From Oscillospiraceae bacterium (GTDB taxonomy: Bacteria > Bacillota > Clostridia > Oscillospirales > Ruminococcaceae), in NCBI GenBank assembly GCA_017396055.1, contig JAFQND010000331.1:1-6472 (forward strand): DNA of 6,472 nucleotides, in the 5' to 3' direction. Both the position numbers and the translations under genes were made by a program. Positions 1 through 6,216 of the stretch are shown piece by piece. The notes below the pieces were generated by a model. It made no database searches. It was not told where the DNA came from and saw nothing but the letters and a program-made list of their open reading frames with translations. The first letter of the stretch is position 1. The number at the start of each line of letters is the position of its first letter.

Positions 1-132
1 ATCACCGGTATGGCGGCGGGTATGGCCGCAGCCATTGCCGCCGAAGGCGAGCAGGATATACGCCGTGTGGATATTCACTGCCTGCAGGATAAGCTGGCAG
101 CCGCCGGTGCATGGCTTCCCAATCACAAGTGA
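1..132 (+). CDS. C-terminal end of a probable FAD-dependent oxidoreductase (5' truncated by window)
   Basis: Frame 1 is open from the first base to the TGA at 130-132 and gives 43 residues. The fragment opens with ITGMAAGMAAAIAAEG, a small-residue-rich helix of the kind that follows the second FAD-contacting segment, where these proteins carry a G-x-A-A-G-x-A-A-A-like run. It ends with DIRRVDIHCLQDKL and then GAWLPN. A closing D-x-x-x-V-D-x-x-x-L-Q-x-x-L plus a G-A-x-L-P tail is, from memory, typical of the C-terminus of the FAD-dependent oxidoreductase family (Pfam FAD_oxidored) common in Firmicutes. The substrate cannot be inferred from this fragment. The gene reads away from the left edge and is followed by two hairpins, so it is the last gene of its unit. 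The family call rests on the short tail only. Confidence 0.7.
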   Translation: MTGMAAGMAAAIAAEGEQDIRRVDIHCLQDKLAAAGAWLPNHK

Positions 133-136
133 GGAT

Positions 137-173
137 ATTGCCCTGACCGGCTGAAAACGCCGGTCAGGGCAAT
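137..173 (+). terminator. Perfect 15-bp hairpin after the oxidoreductase stop, no clear T-tract
   Basis: Arms 137-151 and 159-173 are exact reverse complements around a 7-nt loop (152-158), starting 4 nt after the TGA. The stem is GC-rich in the middle. The 3' flank is GACAATCTCTC rather than a run of T, so intrinsic termination would be inefficient. It may act as a first, leaky terminator or as an mRNA 3' end stabiliser ahead of the stronger hairpin at 231-276. Confidence 0.6.
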
Positions 174-230
174 GACAATCTCTCATACAGGATAAAAACG
201 GGCTGCGTGAGGCGTAATATATGAGAATAT

Positions 231-276
231 AAAAAAGCGTGTTTTGCAACAGAAAGGTTGCAAAACACGCTTTTTT
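231..276. terminator. Bidirectional intrinsic terminator, perfect 20-bp stem
   Basis: Arms 231-250 and 257-276 are exact reverse complements around a 6-nt loop (AGAAAG). The stem core is GCGTGTTTTGCAAC, flanked by A6 on the left and T6 on the right, so the transcript ends in a U-tract on either strand. On the plus strand it closes the oxidoreductase unit. On the minus strand it can stop transcription arriving from the AEC gene and the AT-rich region. Confidence 0.9.
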
Positions 277-327
277 ATTTGATGAGTAAAACAGAAAACA
301 CTGATATCACCAGGGACAAAGCAGTTG

Positions 328-360
328 AAAAACAATGCAGATCCTGCACCTGCATTAGTT
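328..360 (-). terminator. Candidate minus-strand intrinsic terminator
   Basis: Read on the minus strand, AATGCAG pairs perfectly with CTGCATT (plus 350-356 with 334-340) around a 9-nt loop. The stem extends by AAC/GTT with one bulged base, and the 3' side runs straight into GTTTTTC. It lies 37 nt beyond the stop of the small minus-strand reading frame at 397-597. It therefore could end a transcript coming from the AEC gene through that region, with the 231-276 hairpin as backup. The stem is short and only moderately GC-rich. Confidence 0.45.
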
Positions 361-396
361 CACATGCCTGCAAACAAATCGCTGACAAAACCTATA

Positions 397-597
397 TTAT
401 AATCCCGGTCCTATCATTTGTTCTGACCAACCGTATTTTTCATATTCACCGTGTGCCGGCATTGCTTTTCTTGCCACATCTGCACAATAAAATCTGTATA
501 CATCGTCAAGATTTTCCTTCTTTGTGCCATAGGATGCCACTCCGGCATAAATCAGCTTCGGTATAATTCCCGACAGTAATGCAGTTACCTTTTGCAT
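397..597 (-). CDS. Small hypothetical protein, 66 aa, possibly a gene remnant
   Basis: An ATG at 595-597 opens 66 codons ending in TAA at 397-399. I do not recognise the product. It starts MQKVTALLSGIIPKLIYAGV, which is mildly hydrophobic, and the rest is charged and rich in aromatic residues (YRFYCADVARK, HGEYEKYGW), ending MIGPGL. That tail reads like genuine protein rather than random translation. The start is weak: upstream there is only GGA about 13 nt before the ATG, with AT-rich sequence between. A second open frame overlaps it upstream in another register (506-679), so the two could be pieces of one frameshifted gene. A terminator-like hairpin follows 37 nt downstream, and the AEC gene lies upstream on the same strand. 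The A/T-rich codon use differs from the neighbouring genes. It could also be non-coding. Confidence 0.3.
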   Translation of the reverse strand: MQKVTALLSGIIPKLIYAGVASYGTKKENLDDVYRFYCADVARKAMPAHGEYEKYGWSEQMIGPGL

Positions 598-679
598 TAT
601 ATGAAATATTCCATTTTCTTCCGTAGGTGTAATTGGACAAAAATTCTTCTGTTACGGGATGTTCGGCACACAGTGGCAT
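506..679 (-). pseudogene. Short open frame overlapping the 66-aa frame; possible upstream half of a broken gene
   Basis: On the minus strand an ATG at 677-679 opens 57 codons to a TGA at 506-508: MPLCAEHPVTEEFLSNY, then a segment with W33, Y37, C43 and C55, ending HKEGKS. There is no Shine-Dalgarno before the ATG. The frame is open a little further upstream, to a TAG in the 5' direction about 7 codons before the ATG. It overlaps the 397-597 frame in a different register, as expected if a single reading frame had suffered an indel near 510-600. Neither half resembles a family I can name. This is a suggestion from arrangement and composition only. Confidence 0.2.
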
Positions 680-741
680 ATTAAATGTCTGTGGAGTCTA
701 AAATAAAACTTATTTATGTTCATCACCTTTCTTTGTTCTCT

Positions 742-1647
742 TTAACCTATTCCGAACAGCGCCAGAACCATGGGGATTGTGGCGCAGGCGAGGATGTTGG
801 AGACGGTTGCCCAGCTTGCACCCAGTTCGCAGCGCTCACCGACGAGTTTGGGGAAGACGATGGTGTTCAGGCCGCAGGGCATGGCGTAGAGCAGCACCGC
901 GATCTGCACAACCTCAAGCGGGCAGAAAGGCTTGAGGGCAAAGCCCACGAGAATCGGGATCACCACCAGACGCAGGATGGAGGTGATGTAGACCTTCTTG
1001 TCGTTGACAAGCTTGATCAGGTCAAACTCAGAGATCGTGATACCCATGAGCAGCATGCTCACAGGACCCATGCAGGATGAGGACTTCTCGGCAATGTTCA
1101 TGACAAGCTCCGGCATCCGGATACCGGACAGACCAATCACCGCGCCGATGAGCATGGCGATGATATTGGCGTTGAACAGCTTTTTCAGGGACATACCGCT
1201 CTTGGTAAGCATCGGATAGCCCTTCATGTACACGTATGCGGTCAGCGGCAGGGCGAAGATGACCATGTCCAGCAGCGCGGCCAGACCCAGCAGGCTCTCG
1301 CACAGTGCGTAGCCAACGTAGCCGTAATTGGGGACGACGAGGGTGTACTCATAGCTCTGACGTACGTACTTCTCTTTGGCGAAGAGGGTTGAGCCGAAGC
1401 GGGCGGCGATGGCCAGGATCACCAGAACGATCGCGGAGACCAGAATGAGATACCAGCGCTGGCTAATATACTCGACGGTGAAGTTGGCAACGAAGGTCTT
1501 GAAAACGTTGCAGGTGGAGAACACGTAGACCAGAATGCCGGAGAGAATCTGGGTATGATCGGATTTGACGATGCGAAACTTGCTCAGGGCATAACCTGCA
1601 AGAGCAAAGGCGAAAAGCGTGAATACCTGTTCAAAAATGATGAGCAT
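742..1647 (-). CDS. AEC (auxin efflux carrier) family permease
   Basis: A 301-residue integral membrane protein, close to the usual 300-320 residues of bacterial AEC carriers. These export or exchange small organic anions such as malate; the substrate here is unknown. About ten hydrophobic segments are visible in two halves separated by a polar stretch near residues 145-160. The first half has VVPNYGYVGYAL (104-115), matching the conserved N-x-G-x-x-G kink of the family. The second has MLLMGITIS (198-206) and YAMPCGLNTIVF (254-265), the equivalent of the A-M-P-x-x-x-N-T motif. The ATG at 1645-1647 was chosen because GGAGGAAG sits 4-5 nt upstream of CCCC-ATG. The frame is open further upstream, but the likely promoter at 1702-1730 would place the mRNA start inside that extension. 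The gene is monocistronic or followed only by the doubtful small frames. Confidence 0.9.
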   Translation of the reverse strand: MLIIFEQVFTLFAFALAGYALSKFRIVKSDHTQILSGILVYVFSTCNVFKTFVANFTVEYISQRWYLILVSAIVLVILAIAARFGSTLFAKEKYVRQSYEYTLVVPNYGYVGYALCESLLGLAALLDMVIFALPLTAYVYMKGYPMLTKSGMSLKKLFNANIIAMLIGAVIGLSGIRMPELVMNIAEKSSSCMGPVSMLLMGITISEFDLIKLVNDKKVYITSILRLVVIPILVGFALKPFCPLEVVQIAVLLYAMPCGLNTIVFPKLVGERCELGASWATVSNILACATIPMVLALFGIG

Positions 1648-1651
1648 GGGG

Positions 1652-1659
1652 CTTCCTCC
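1652..1659 (-). promoter_or_regulatory. Shine-Dalgarno of the AEC permease gene
   Basis: Minus-strand GGAGGAAG lies immediately before CCCC-ATG. It is a strong match to the anti-Shine-Dalgarno and fixes the start at 1647, not at upstream in-frame codons. Confidence 0.75.
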
Positions 1660-1701
1660 GATGGTGTCCGATATGTATTGGCCGGAAAACCGACAACTAC
1701 C

Positions 1702-1730
1702 ATTATATACCCGGAAGATGGAAAGGTAAA
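1702..1730 (-). promoter_or_regulatory. SigA-type promoter of the AEC permease gene
   Basis: Read on the minus strand, TTTACC (1725-1730, 4 of 6 matches to the -35 consensus) is separated by exactly 17 nt from TATAAT (1702-1707, perfect -10). Transcription would start near 1695 and leave a leader of about 48 nt before the ATG at 1647. This supports the shorter protein start and separates the gene from the xpt operon upstream. Confidence 0.75.
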
Positions 1731-1866
1731 GAGGAAAAGTGATTTTTGTCATCGGCGATCTGCCAAAATATTCTCATTTTTACAGCCCGACAAATGGCAA
1801 GGATACGAGGGTGCTGTATGTTTTCTGGCGTCTGATCAGAGGTTCTTTCGGATGATACCAAAAGCA

Positions 1867-1897
1867 ATCCCCGGGAGCTTATATCTCTCCCGGGGAT
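1867..1897 (-). terminator. Intrinsic terminator of the purine uptake-xpt operon
   Basis: Arms 1867-1877 and 1887-1897 form a perfect 11-bp GC-rich stem (ATCCCCGGGAG and its complement) with a 9-nt AT-rich loop. The minus-strand 3' flank is TTGCTTTTGG, a broken but U-rich tail; the plus-strand flank has no T-tract. The hairpin begins 36 nt past the xpt stop, so it marks the operon's end. Confidence 0.8.
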
Positions 1898-1933
1898 AGT
1901 GGGTTGCACGGTTCGGATTGGCGGGATATCCGG

Positions 1934-2515
1934 TTATTGCTCCCGGAAAGTGATGGAACCGGTTTCGGAATCCATCGCATCGATGATAGCCAGGGACTCA
2001 AGCTGGATACCCAGATTGCGGATCACCTGTCCGCCGATCTGGAAGCCTTTTTCGATCACGATACCAATACCTTCGACGCTGGCTCCGGCAGCCTTGGAAA
2101 TGGCAATGAGACCCTGCAGGGCGCAGCCGTTGGCCAGAAAGTCATCAATGATGAGAATGTGGTCGTCCTGATTCAGGAACTTCCTGGAAACGATGATGTT
2201 GTTCTTGTTCTTGTGGGTGAAAGATTCAACCTCAGCCGTGTAGACCTCACTGTCGATGTTGATCGAATGAGACTTCTTGGCAAACACCATCGGGACGCCA
2301 AATTCCCGGGCTACGAAGCAGGCAATGCCGATGCCGGAGGCTTCAATTGTCAGGATCTTGGTGATGTTCTTGTGACTAAAACGGCGGTGAAATTCCCGCC
2401 CGATTTCTTCCATCAGAGAAATATCCATCTGATGATTGAGAAAGCTGTCAACCTTCAGGACGTTGTTGGGCTTGACAATACCGTCTTTCAGAATGCGTTC
2501 TTCCAGAAAATTCAT
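1934..2515 (-). CDS. xpt: Xanthine phosphoribosyltransferase
   Basis: Xpt transfers the phosphoribosyl group of PRPP to xanthine, giving XMP and pyrophosphate, in cytosolic purine salvage. The product has 193 residues, the normal size. The PRPP loop HILIIDDFLANG (119-130) carries the paired acidic residues and is nearly identical to what I recall of Bacillus Xpt. Other family stretches are ILTIEASGI (54-62), VFAKKS (77-82), FTHKNKNNIIVSRKFL (99-114, the flexible lid) and GIGIVIEKGFQ (149-159). The ATG at 2513-2515 has GGAGGG 8 nt upstream. The gene follows the second permease after 66 nt on the same strand and is the last gene of the operon, so nucleoside-type uptake and base salvage are co-transcribed. 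The Shine-Dalgarno lies in a small hairpin loop (2519-2533). No purine riboswitch fits in the short leader, so control probably comes from the operon's distant promoter. Confidence 0.96.
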   Translation of the reverse strand: MNFLEERILKDGIVKPNNVLKVDSFLNHQMDISLMEEIGREFHRRFSHKNITKILTIEASGIGIACFVAREFGVPMVFAKKSHSINIDSEVYTAEVESFTHKNKNNIIVSRKFLNQDDHILIIDDFLANGCALQGLIAISKAAGASVEGIGIVIEKGFQIGGQVIRNLGIQLESLAIIDAMDSETGSITFREQ

Positions 2516-2518
2516 TAC

Positions 2519-2533
2519 GTATCCCTCCGATAC
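2519..2533 (-). promoter_or_regulatory. xpt ribosome binding site inside a small hairpin loop
   Basis: On the minus strand GTATC-GGAGG-GATAC forms a perfect 5-bp stem whose whole loop is the Shine-Dalgarno GGAGG, ending 3 nt before the xpt ATG. An upstream GTATCC (plus 2571-2576) can instead pair with GGATAC covering part of the same site. The stem is short, so it may only modestly affect initiation. Confidence 0.5.
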
Positions 2534-2581
2534 TTGTGTGTGGATAGACTGTTCTTTACGGTTCTGCGCAGGATACAGCCG

Positions 2582-3580
2582 TTATCGGTCTTCTCTGAAG
2601 TAGGGAAGACCAAGAGACTGAGGCGGCTGCTTGTCTCTCTGGTTTCGCAGAGAGGAGATGATCAGAACGATGATGGTAACCACATAAGGCAGCATCTTGT
2701 ACAGTTCCTTGACGGCGAGGTTCATGCCGGAGGGGATGTACATATGGAGAATGTAGAGACCGCCGAAGAGGAAGGAGGCCAGAACACCCACGTTGGGACG
2801 CCAGATGGTGAAGATAACGAGGGCGATGGCAAGCCAGCCGCGGTCGCCGAAGGCGTTATTGGCCCAGATACCGCCTGCATAGTCCATGACGTAGTAAAGA
2901 CCGCCGAGACCCGCGATCATACAGCCGATACAGGTGGCAAGATACTTGTAGAGATTGACGTTGATACCGGCAGCATCCGCGGTGTTGGGATTTTCGCCGA
3001 CCGCTCTGAGGTGGAGACCGGTGCGGGTGCGGTTGATGAGGAAGGACGCAATGAGGGCGATGGCAATGGCGAGATACACAAGGAAGCTGTAACCAAACAC
3101 CAGATCGCCGAAAACGCCCAGCTTGTCTGCGAAGGGCAGCGTCACCTTAAAGCAGTTGGAGGTGGCAGAGAGCGCGAGGAAGGGCATATCAGCACCGGAG
3201 AGCTTGACCAGAGAACCGCCGAAGAAGTTACCGAAGCCGACGCCGAAGGTGGTCATGGCAAGACCGGTGACGTTCTGATTGGCGCGGAGAGTGACGGTGA
3301 GGAAGCAGAAGAGAAGTCCCATCAGAAGAGAGCCCAGCAGGCAGAAGAGCGTCGGAATCAGCACTGCCAGGAAGGAATTGATGGCATCGGGAGAGGGGAG
3401 GCTCTGCTCGTACAGAAAAGCGCCGATAACGCCGCAGATACCGCCGACGTACATGACGCCGGGAATACCCAGGTTCATGTTGCCCGACTTCTGGGTGACG
3501 ATTTCACCGGTGGAACCGTAGAGAAGCGGGATACCCTGAGCGATGGCACGGGGGAGGAAAGAAAGAATGGCTTCAAACAT
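2582..3580 (-). CDS. BMP-type nucleoside ABC importer, second permease (NupQ/YufQ-like)
   Basis: A 332-residue membrane protein of the branched-chain-amino-acid/sugar-type permease superfamily (BPD_transp_2), pairing with the permease encoded upstream to form the transport channel. Roughly nine hydrophobic segments are visible. Diagnostic pieces are the N-terminal GEIVTQKSGNMNLGIPGVM (25-43), equivalent to the G-E-x-x-x-x-x-x-G-x-x-N-x-G family block, and TGLHLRAVGENPNTADAAG (187-205), the cytoplasmic coupling loop that contacts the ATPase. AFGDRGWLAIALVIFTIWRP (243-262) is a further conserved family block. The ATG at 3578-3580 is preceded by AAGGAGGAAAAGTAACC, and only 2 nt separate it from the stop of the upstream permease, so translation is probably coupled. 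The substrate is inferred from family and operon context (xpt, BMP lipoprotein), not from binding residues. Confidence 0.92.
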   Translation of the reverse strand: MFEAILSFLPRAIAQGIPLLYGSTGEIVTQKSGNMNLGIPGVMYVGGICGVIGAFLYEQSLPSPDAINSFLAVLIPTLFCLLGSLLMGLLFCFLTVTLRANQNVTGLAMTTFGVGFGNFFGGSLVKLSGADMPFLALSATSNCFKVTLPFADKLGVFGDLVFGYSFLVYLAIAIALIASFLINRTRTGLHLRAVGENPNTADAAGINVNLYKYLATCIGCMIAGLGGLYYVMDYAGGIWANNAFGDRGWLAIALVIFTIWRPNVGVLASFLFGGLYILHMYIPSGMNLAVKELYKMLPYVVTIIVLIISSLRNQRDKQPPQSLGLPYFREDR

Positions 3581-3582
3581 GG

Positions 3583-4680
3583 TTACTTTTCCTCCTTTTT
3601 AGAAGACTTGGTCAGGATGAGCTTGTAGGTGATGAAAAACTCGCCGCCGATGATGAAGAAGAGGATGACACCGGTGAGGATATCGCCGAAAGAGGCGTTG
3701 AGGCCGAAGTCGGTGGCGATTTCTCCGGCGCCTCGCTGGAGAAATACCAGGAGGAAGCTGGTGAGAACCATCCAGATGGGATTGAATTTGGCAAGCCAGG
3801 AGACCATGACGGCGGTGAAGCCTCTGCCGTCAACGATGGCGGAGTTGAGGGTGTGGTTGGTGCCGCCAACCAGCAGAAGACCGGCAAGACCGCAGATGGC
3901 ACCGGAGATCAGCATGGTGCGGATCACGATTTTCTCAACCTTGATGCCAATGTATCTTGCGGTGCGTTCACTCTCACCGACAACCGAGATTTCATAGCCG
4001 TGCTTGGTGTAGTTGAGGTAGATAAACATACCGACGGTCACGAGAACGACGATGATGATGTTCAGCGCGTATTTGGAACCGAAAAGATCGGGGAACCAAC
4101 CGATTTTGGAAATCGGGTTGATAACACCGATGCTGCCGGAACCCTTGGGGTTTTCCCACACGACGGAGAAGTAGGCGACGATCTGGGTCGCTACATAGTT
4201 CATCATGAGGGTGAAGAGGGTCTCGTTGGTGCCGAACTTTGCCTTGAAGAAGGCGGGGACGGCACCCCAGACGGCGCCGGCGAGAAGGCTTGTGACGACC
4301 ATGCAGGGGATGACCACCAGGTTGGGCAGATCCTTCATCAGGATCATGCAGGCGGCAGCGGCAAGAGCGCCGGCAAGCGCCTGGCCCTCGCCGCCGATGT
4401 TCCAGAAGCGCATCTTGAACGCGGGCGTCAGCGCAAGCGCGATGCACAGCAGCATCGCGGTGTTCTGCAGAAGAACCATGAACTTGCGGCTGGAACCAAA
4501 GGAGCCGTCGATGACGGTGGCGAAGAACTGAAAGGGATTTTCACCGGTGACAAGGGTGGTGATCAGGCCGCAGCAGAGAAGAGCAAGCACGATGGAGATT
4601 GCTCTGACTCCCCAGCCGAAATACCACGGTGTCTCACCGCGTTTGACAATATGGAAAAGAGGCTGTCTGGTCTTATTCAT
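3583..4680 (-). CDS. BMP-type nucleoside ABC importer, first permease (NupP/YufP-like)
   Basis: A 365-residue permease of the same superfamily as its downstream partner and likely its heterodimer mate. Hydrophobic spans begin near residue 26. Conserved family blocks are FWNIGGEGQALAG (92-104), TNETLFTLMMNYVATQ (151-166) and the coupling loop GYEISVVGESERTARYIGI (228-246), followed by a G-F-T-A-V-x-V-S-W-L-A segment (287-297). The C-terminal tail is lysine-rich and probably cytosolic. The ATG at 4678-4680 is used because GGAGGAAACGCCA precedes it. A TTG 15 nt upstream in frame lies within that Shine-Dalgarno and is unlikely. The start overlaps the ATPase stop by 8 nt (ATGAATAA), a classic translational coupling arrangement that helps hold subunit stoichiometry. 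Confidence 0.93.
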   Translation of the reverse strand: MNKTRQPLFHIVKRGETPWYFGWGVRAISIVLALLCCGLITTLVTGENPFQFFATVIDGSFGSSRKFMVLLQNTAMLLCIALALTPAFKMRFWNIGGEGQALAGALAAAACMILMKDLPNLVVIPCMVVTSLLAGAVWGAVPAFFKAKFGTNETLFTLMMNYVATQIVAYFSVVWENPKGSGSIGVINPISKIGWFPDLFGSKYALNIIIVVLVTVGMFIYLNYTKHGYEISVVGESERTARYIGIKVEKIVIRTMLISGAICGLAGLLLVGGTNHTLNSAIVDGRGFTAVMVSWLAKFNPIWMVLTSFLLVFLQRGAGEIATDFGLNASFGDILTGVILFFIIGGEFFITYKLILTKSSKKEEK

Positions 4681-6202
4681 TGGCGTTTCCTCCAAGACGG
4701 GTCATCATCATACCAACATCACGCTTCTTTGCGCCTCTGCCGGGGACGATGCCGCTCACCTTGCCTGCACAGAGCACCAGGATACGGTCGCAAAGCTCCA
4801 GAAGCACGTCCAGGTCCTCGCCGACATAGATAACGGCGACGCCCTTCTGCTTCTGCTGATTGATCAGGTCGTAAATCGTGTGGGAAGAGTTGATATCAAG
4901 GCCGCGTACGGCATAGGCGGTAAGCAGAACCGTGGGAGCCGAGGCGATCTCGCGGCCGACCAGAACTTTCTGGACGTTGCCGCCGGAGAGTTTTCTGACA
5001 GGCGTCTCGATGCCGGGGGTCTTGACTTCCAATTCTTTTACAACCCGTCTGGCGAGGGTTGCAGGACTCTTGCGGTCGGTAAATACGCTTCTGCCTTTTC
5101 GGAAGGAGCGAAGCATCATGTTATCGCTGAGGTCCATGCCGCCGACCAGACCCATGCCAAGACGGTCTTCGGGCACGAAGGACAGGGTAATGCCCTTTTC
5201 AGCAATATCCAACGGATCTTTGCCCAGCAGCTCATCGCGGGTTCCGTCATCCTCGATGTAGGAGACAGAGCCTTTTTCGACCGGCTGCAGGCCTGCAATG
5301 GCCTCCAGCAGCTCTTTCTGGCCGCTGCCGGAGATACCGGCAATACCAAGGATTTCACCGCTCATGGCGGTGAACGAGACATCCTGCAGCTTCAGAATGC
5401 CGTCGATGGAACGAACCGTCAGATCCTTTACCTCGATGCGGGGCCGGGGATTCACGGGCTCGGGCCGGGCGATGTTGAGCGTTACGGCATGACCAACCAT
5501 CATATTGGTCATCTCCTGTGCATTGGTATCCTTTGTAGGCATGTCGCCGACAAACTGACCATGGCGGAGAATGGCGACGCGGTCGGAAAGATCCTCCACC
5601 TCGTGCATCTTGTGGGTGATGATGACGATGGCCTTGCCGTCGTTTCGCATATTGCGCAGGACGGCAAACAGCTTATCGGTTTCCTGAGGCGTGAGGACGG
5701 CGGTGGGCTCGTCCAGAATGAGGATATCGGCGCCCCTGAAAAGAACCTTGACGATCTCAACCGTCTGCTTCTGGGAAACGGACATGTCGTAGACCTTCTG
5801 GTTGGGGTCCACTTCAAAACCGTAGGAATCGCAGATCTGGCGGATTTTTTTTGCCGCTGCCTTGAGATCCAGCTTTCCGTCAAGACCCAGAGTGATGTTT
5901 TCGGCGGCGGTCAGCACGTCAACCAGCTTGAAATGCTGATGGATCATGCCGATGCCGTGGTCAAAGGCATCCTTGGGGGAACGGATAACGACCTTCTGGT
6001 CGTTAATGAAAATATCGCCTTCGTCGGGATAGTAAATACCGGAAAGCATATTCATCAGGGTCGTCTTACCGCTGCCGTTTTCACCCAGCAGGGCAAGGAT
6101 TTCTCCCTTGTAGATGTCCAGCCATACCTTGTCATTGGCGATAACAGAGCCGAATGTCTTGGTGATGTCACGCATCTTAACGGTGGCAACTTTTGTCTCC
6201 AA
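4673..6202 (-). CDS. BMP-type nucleoside ABC importer, double-domain ATP-binding protein (NupO/YufO-like)
   Basis: With the start used here this is 509 residues, the normal size for a tandem-NBD sugar/nucleoside importer ATPase. Domain 1 has Walker A GENGSGKT (40-47), Q-loop Q89, a signature region MSVSQKQ (140-146), Walker B ILILDEPTA (160-168) and H-loop H197. Domain 2 has a degenerate Walker A GISGSGQKE (289-297), an intact signature LSGGN (405-409), an altered Walker B region LLTAYAVRGLD (426-436) and E462 where a switch histidine would sit. Start choice: GGAGG (6212-6216) directly abuts an ATG at 6209-6211, which is too close to be served by it, but lies 8 nt from a TTG at 6200-6202. I take the TTG, while the ATG start (512 residues) remains possible. 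Its stop overlaps the first permease start, and the substrate-binding lipoprotein gene precedes it across a hairpin-rich 144-nt gap. It would sit on the inner membrane face and power import. Confidence 0.93.
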   Translation of the reverse strand: METKVATVKMRDITKTFGSVIANDKVWLDIYKGEILALLGENGSGKTTLMNMLSGIYYPDEGDIFINDQKVVIRSPKDAFDHGIGMIHQHFKLVDVLTAAENITLGLDGKLDLKAAAKKIRQICDSYGFEVDPNQKVYDMSVSQKQTVEIVKVLFRGADILILDEPTAVLTPQETDKLFAVLRNMRNDGKAIVIITHKMHEVEDLSDRVAILRHGQFVGDMPTKDTNAQEMTNMMVGHAVTLNIARPEPVNPRPRIEVKDLTVRSIDGILKLQDVSFTAMSGEILGIAGISGSGQKELLEAIAGLQPVEKGSVSYIEDDGTRDELLGKDPLDIAEKGITLSFVPEDRLGMGLVGGMDLSDNMMLRSFRKGRSVFTDRKSPATLARRVVKELEVKTPGIETPVRKLSGGNVQKVLVGREIASAPTVLLTAYAVRGLDINSSHTIYDLINQQKQKGVAVIYVGEDLDVLLELCDRILVLCAGKVSGIVPGRGAKKRDVGMMMTRLGGNANE

Positions 6203-6211
6203 AGGCTTCAT

Positions 6212-6216
6212 CCTCC
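6212..6216 (-). promoter_or_regulatory. Shine-Dalgarno of the ATPase gene that decides its start
   Basis: Minus-strand GGAGG is immediately followed by ATGAAGCC-TTG. Zero spacing to the ATG and 8 nt to the TTG favours TTG initiation at 6202. The in-frame TTG at 6254-6256 has no ribosome binding site and falls inside a hairpin arm. Confidence 0.5.

Larger units (their letters stand above)
277..741. other. AT-rich, gene-poor stretch between the oxidoreductase terminator and the AEC gene
   Basis: No confidently coding gene is present over about 465 nt. The visible content is the minus-strand hairpin at 328-360 and the two weak, overlapping minus-strand frames at 397-597 and 506-679. A 102-codon plus-strand frame here begins inside the 231-276 terminator, has no ribosome binding site and reads as low-complexity H/P/C-rich sequence, so I do not call it. 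Composition is visibly more A/T-rich than the flanking genes, as in decayed or acquired sequence. Confidence 0.6.
1648..1866. other. Intergenic region between the AEC permease gene and the xpt terminator
   Basis: This region holds the AEC gene's promoter and leader at its left end. To the right lies about 135 nt without a convincing gene. It contains a perfect 10-bp palindrome TCTGATCAGA at 1831-1840, roughly 100 nt upstream of the -35 box, which could be an operator or chance. Open frames on the plus strand here lack ribosome binding sites and run into the antisense of neighbouring genes. Confidence 0.5.

Noticed and set aside
258..566. 102-codon plus-strand open frame in the AT-rich region
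   Set aside because: It starts with a non-ATG codon inside the right arm of the 231-276 terminator, has no Shine-Dalgarno, and its sequence has no recognisable domain.
1648..1752. 35-residue N-terminal extension of the AEC permease
   Set aside because: It would need an upstream non-preferred start, and the likely transcription start near 1695 falls inside it. The ATG at 1647 has a strong Shine-Dalgarno and matches family length.
2516..2581. Purine riboswitch before xpt
   Set aside because: Only 66 nt lie between the permease stop and the xpt ATG. The conserved three-way junction and loop-loop sequences of the purine aptamer are not there, and no terminator stem follows.
1904..3628. 574-codon plus-strand open frame across xpt and the second permease
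   Set aside because: It is exactly antisense to two well-recognised genes, is extremely D/E/G/V/H-rich with no family resemblance, and crosses the intergenic gap. Codon bias (high GC in third positions) leaves the opposite strand free of stops.
4673..4680. Possible programmed frameshift or fusion of ATPase and permease at the 8-nt overlap
   Set aside because: There is no slippery heptamer, and the permease has its own strong Shine-Dalgarno. This is ordinary translational coupling.
3853..4833. 326-codon plus-strand open frame opposite the first permease
   Set aside because: It is antisense to a clear permease, very rich in D, G and H, lacks motifs, and runs into the ATPase gene on the far side.
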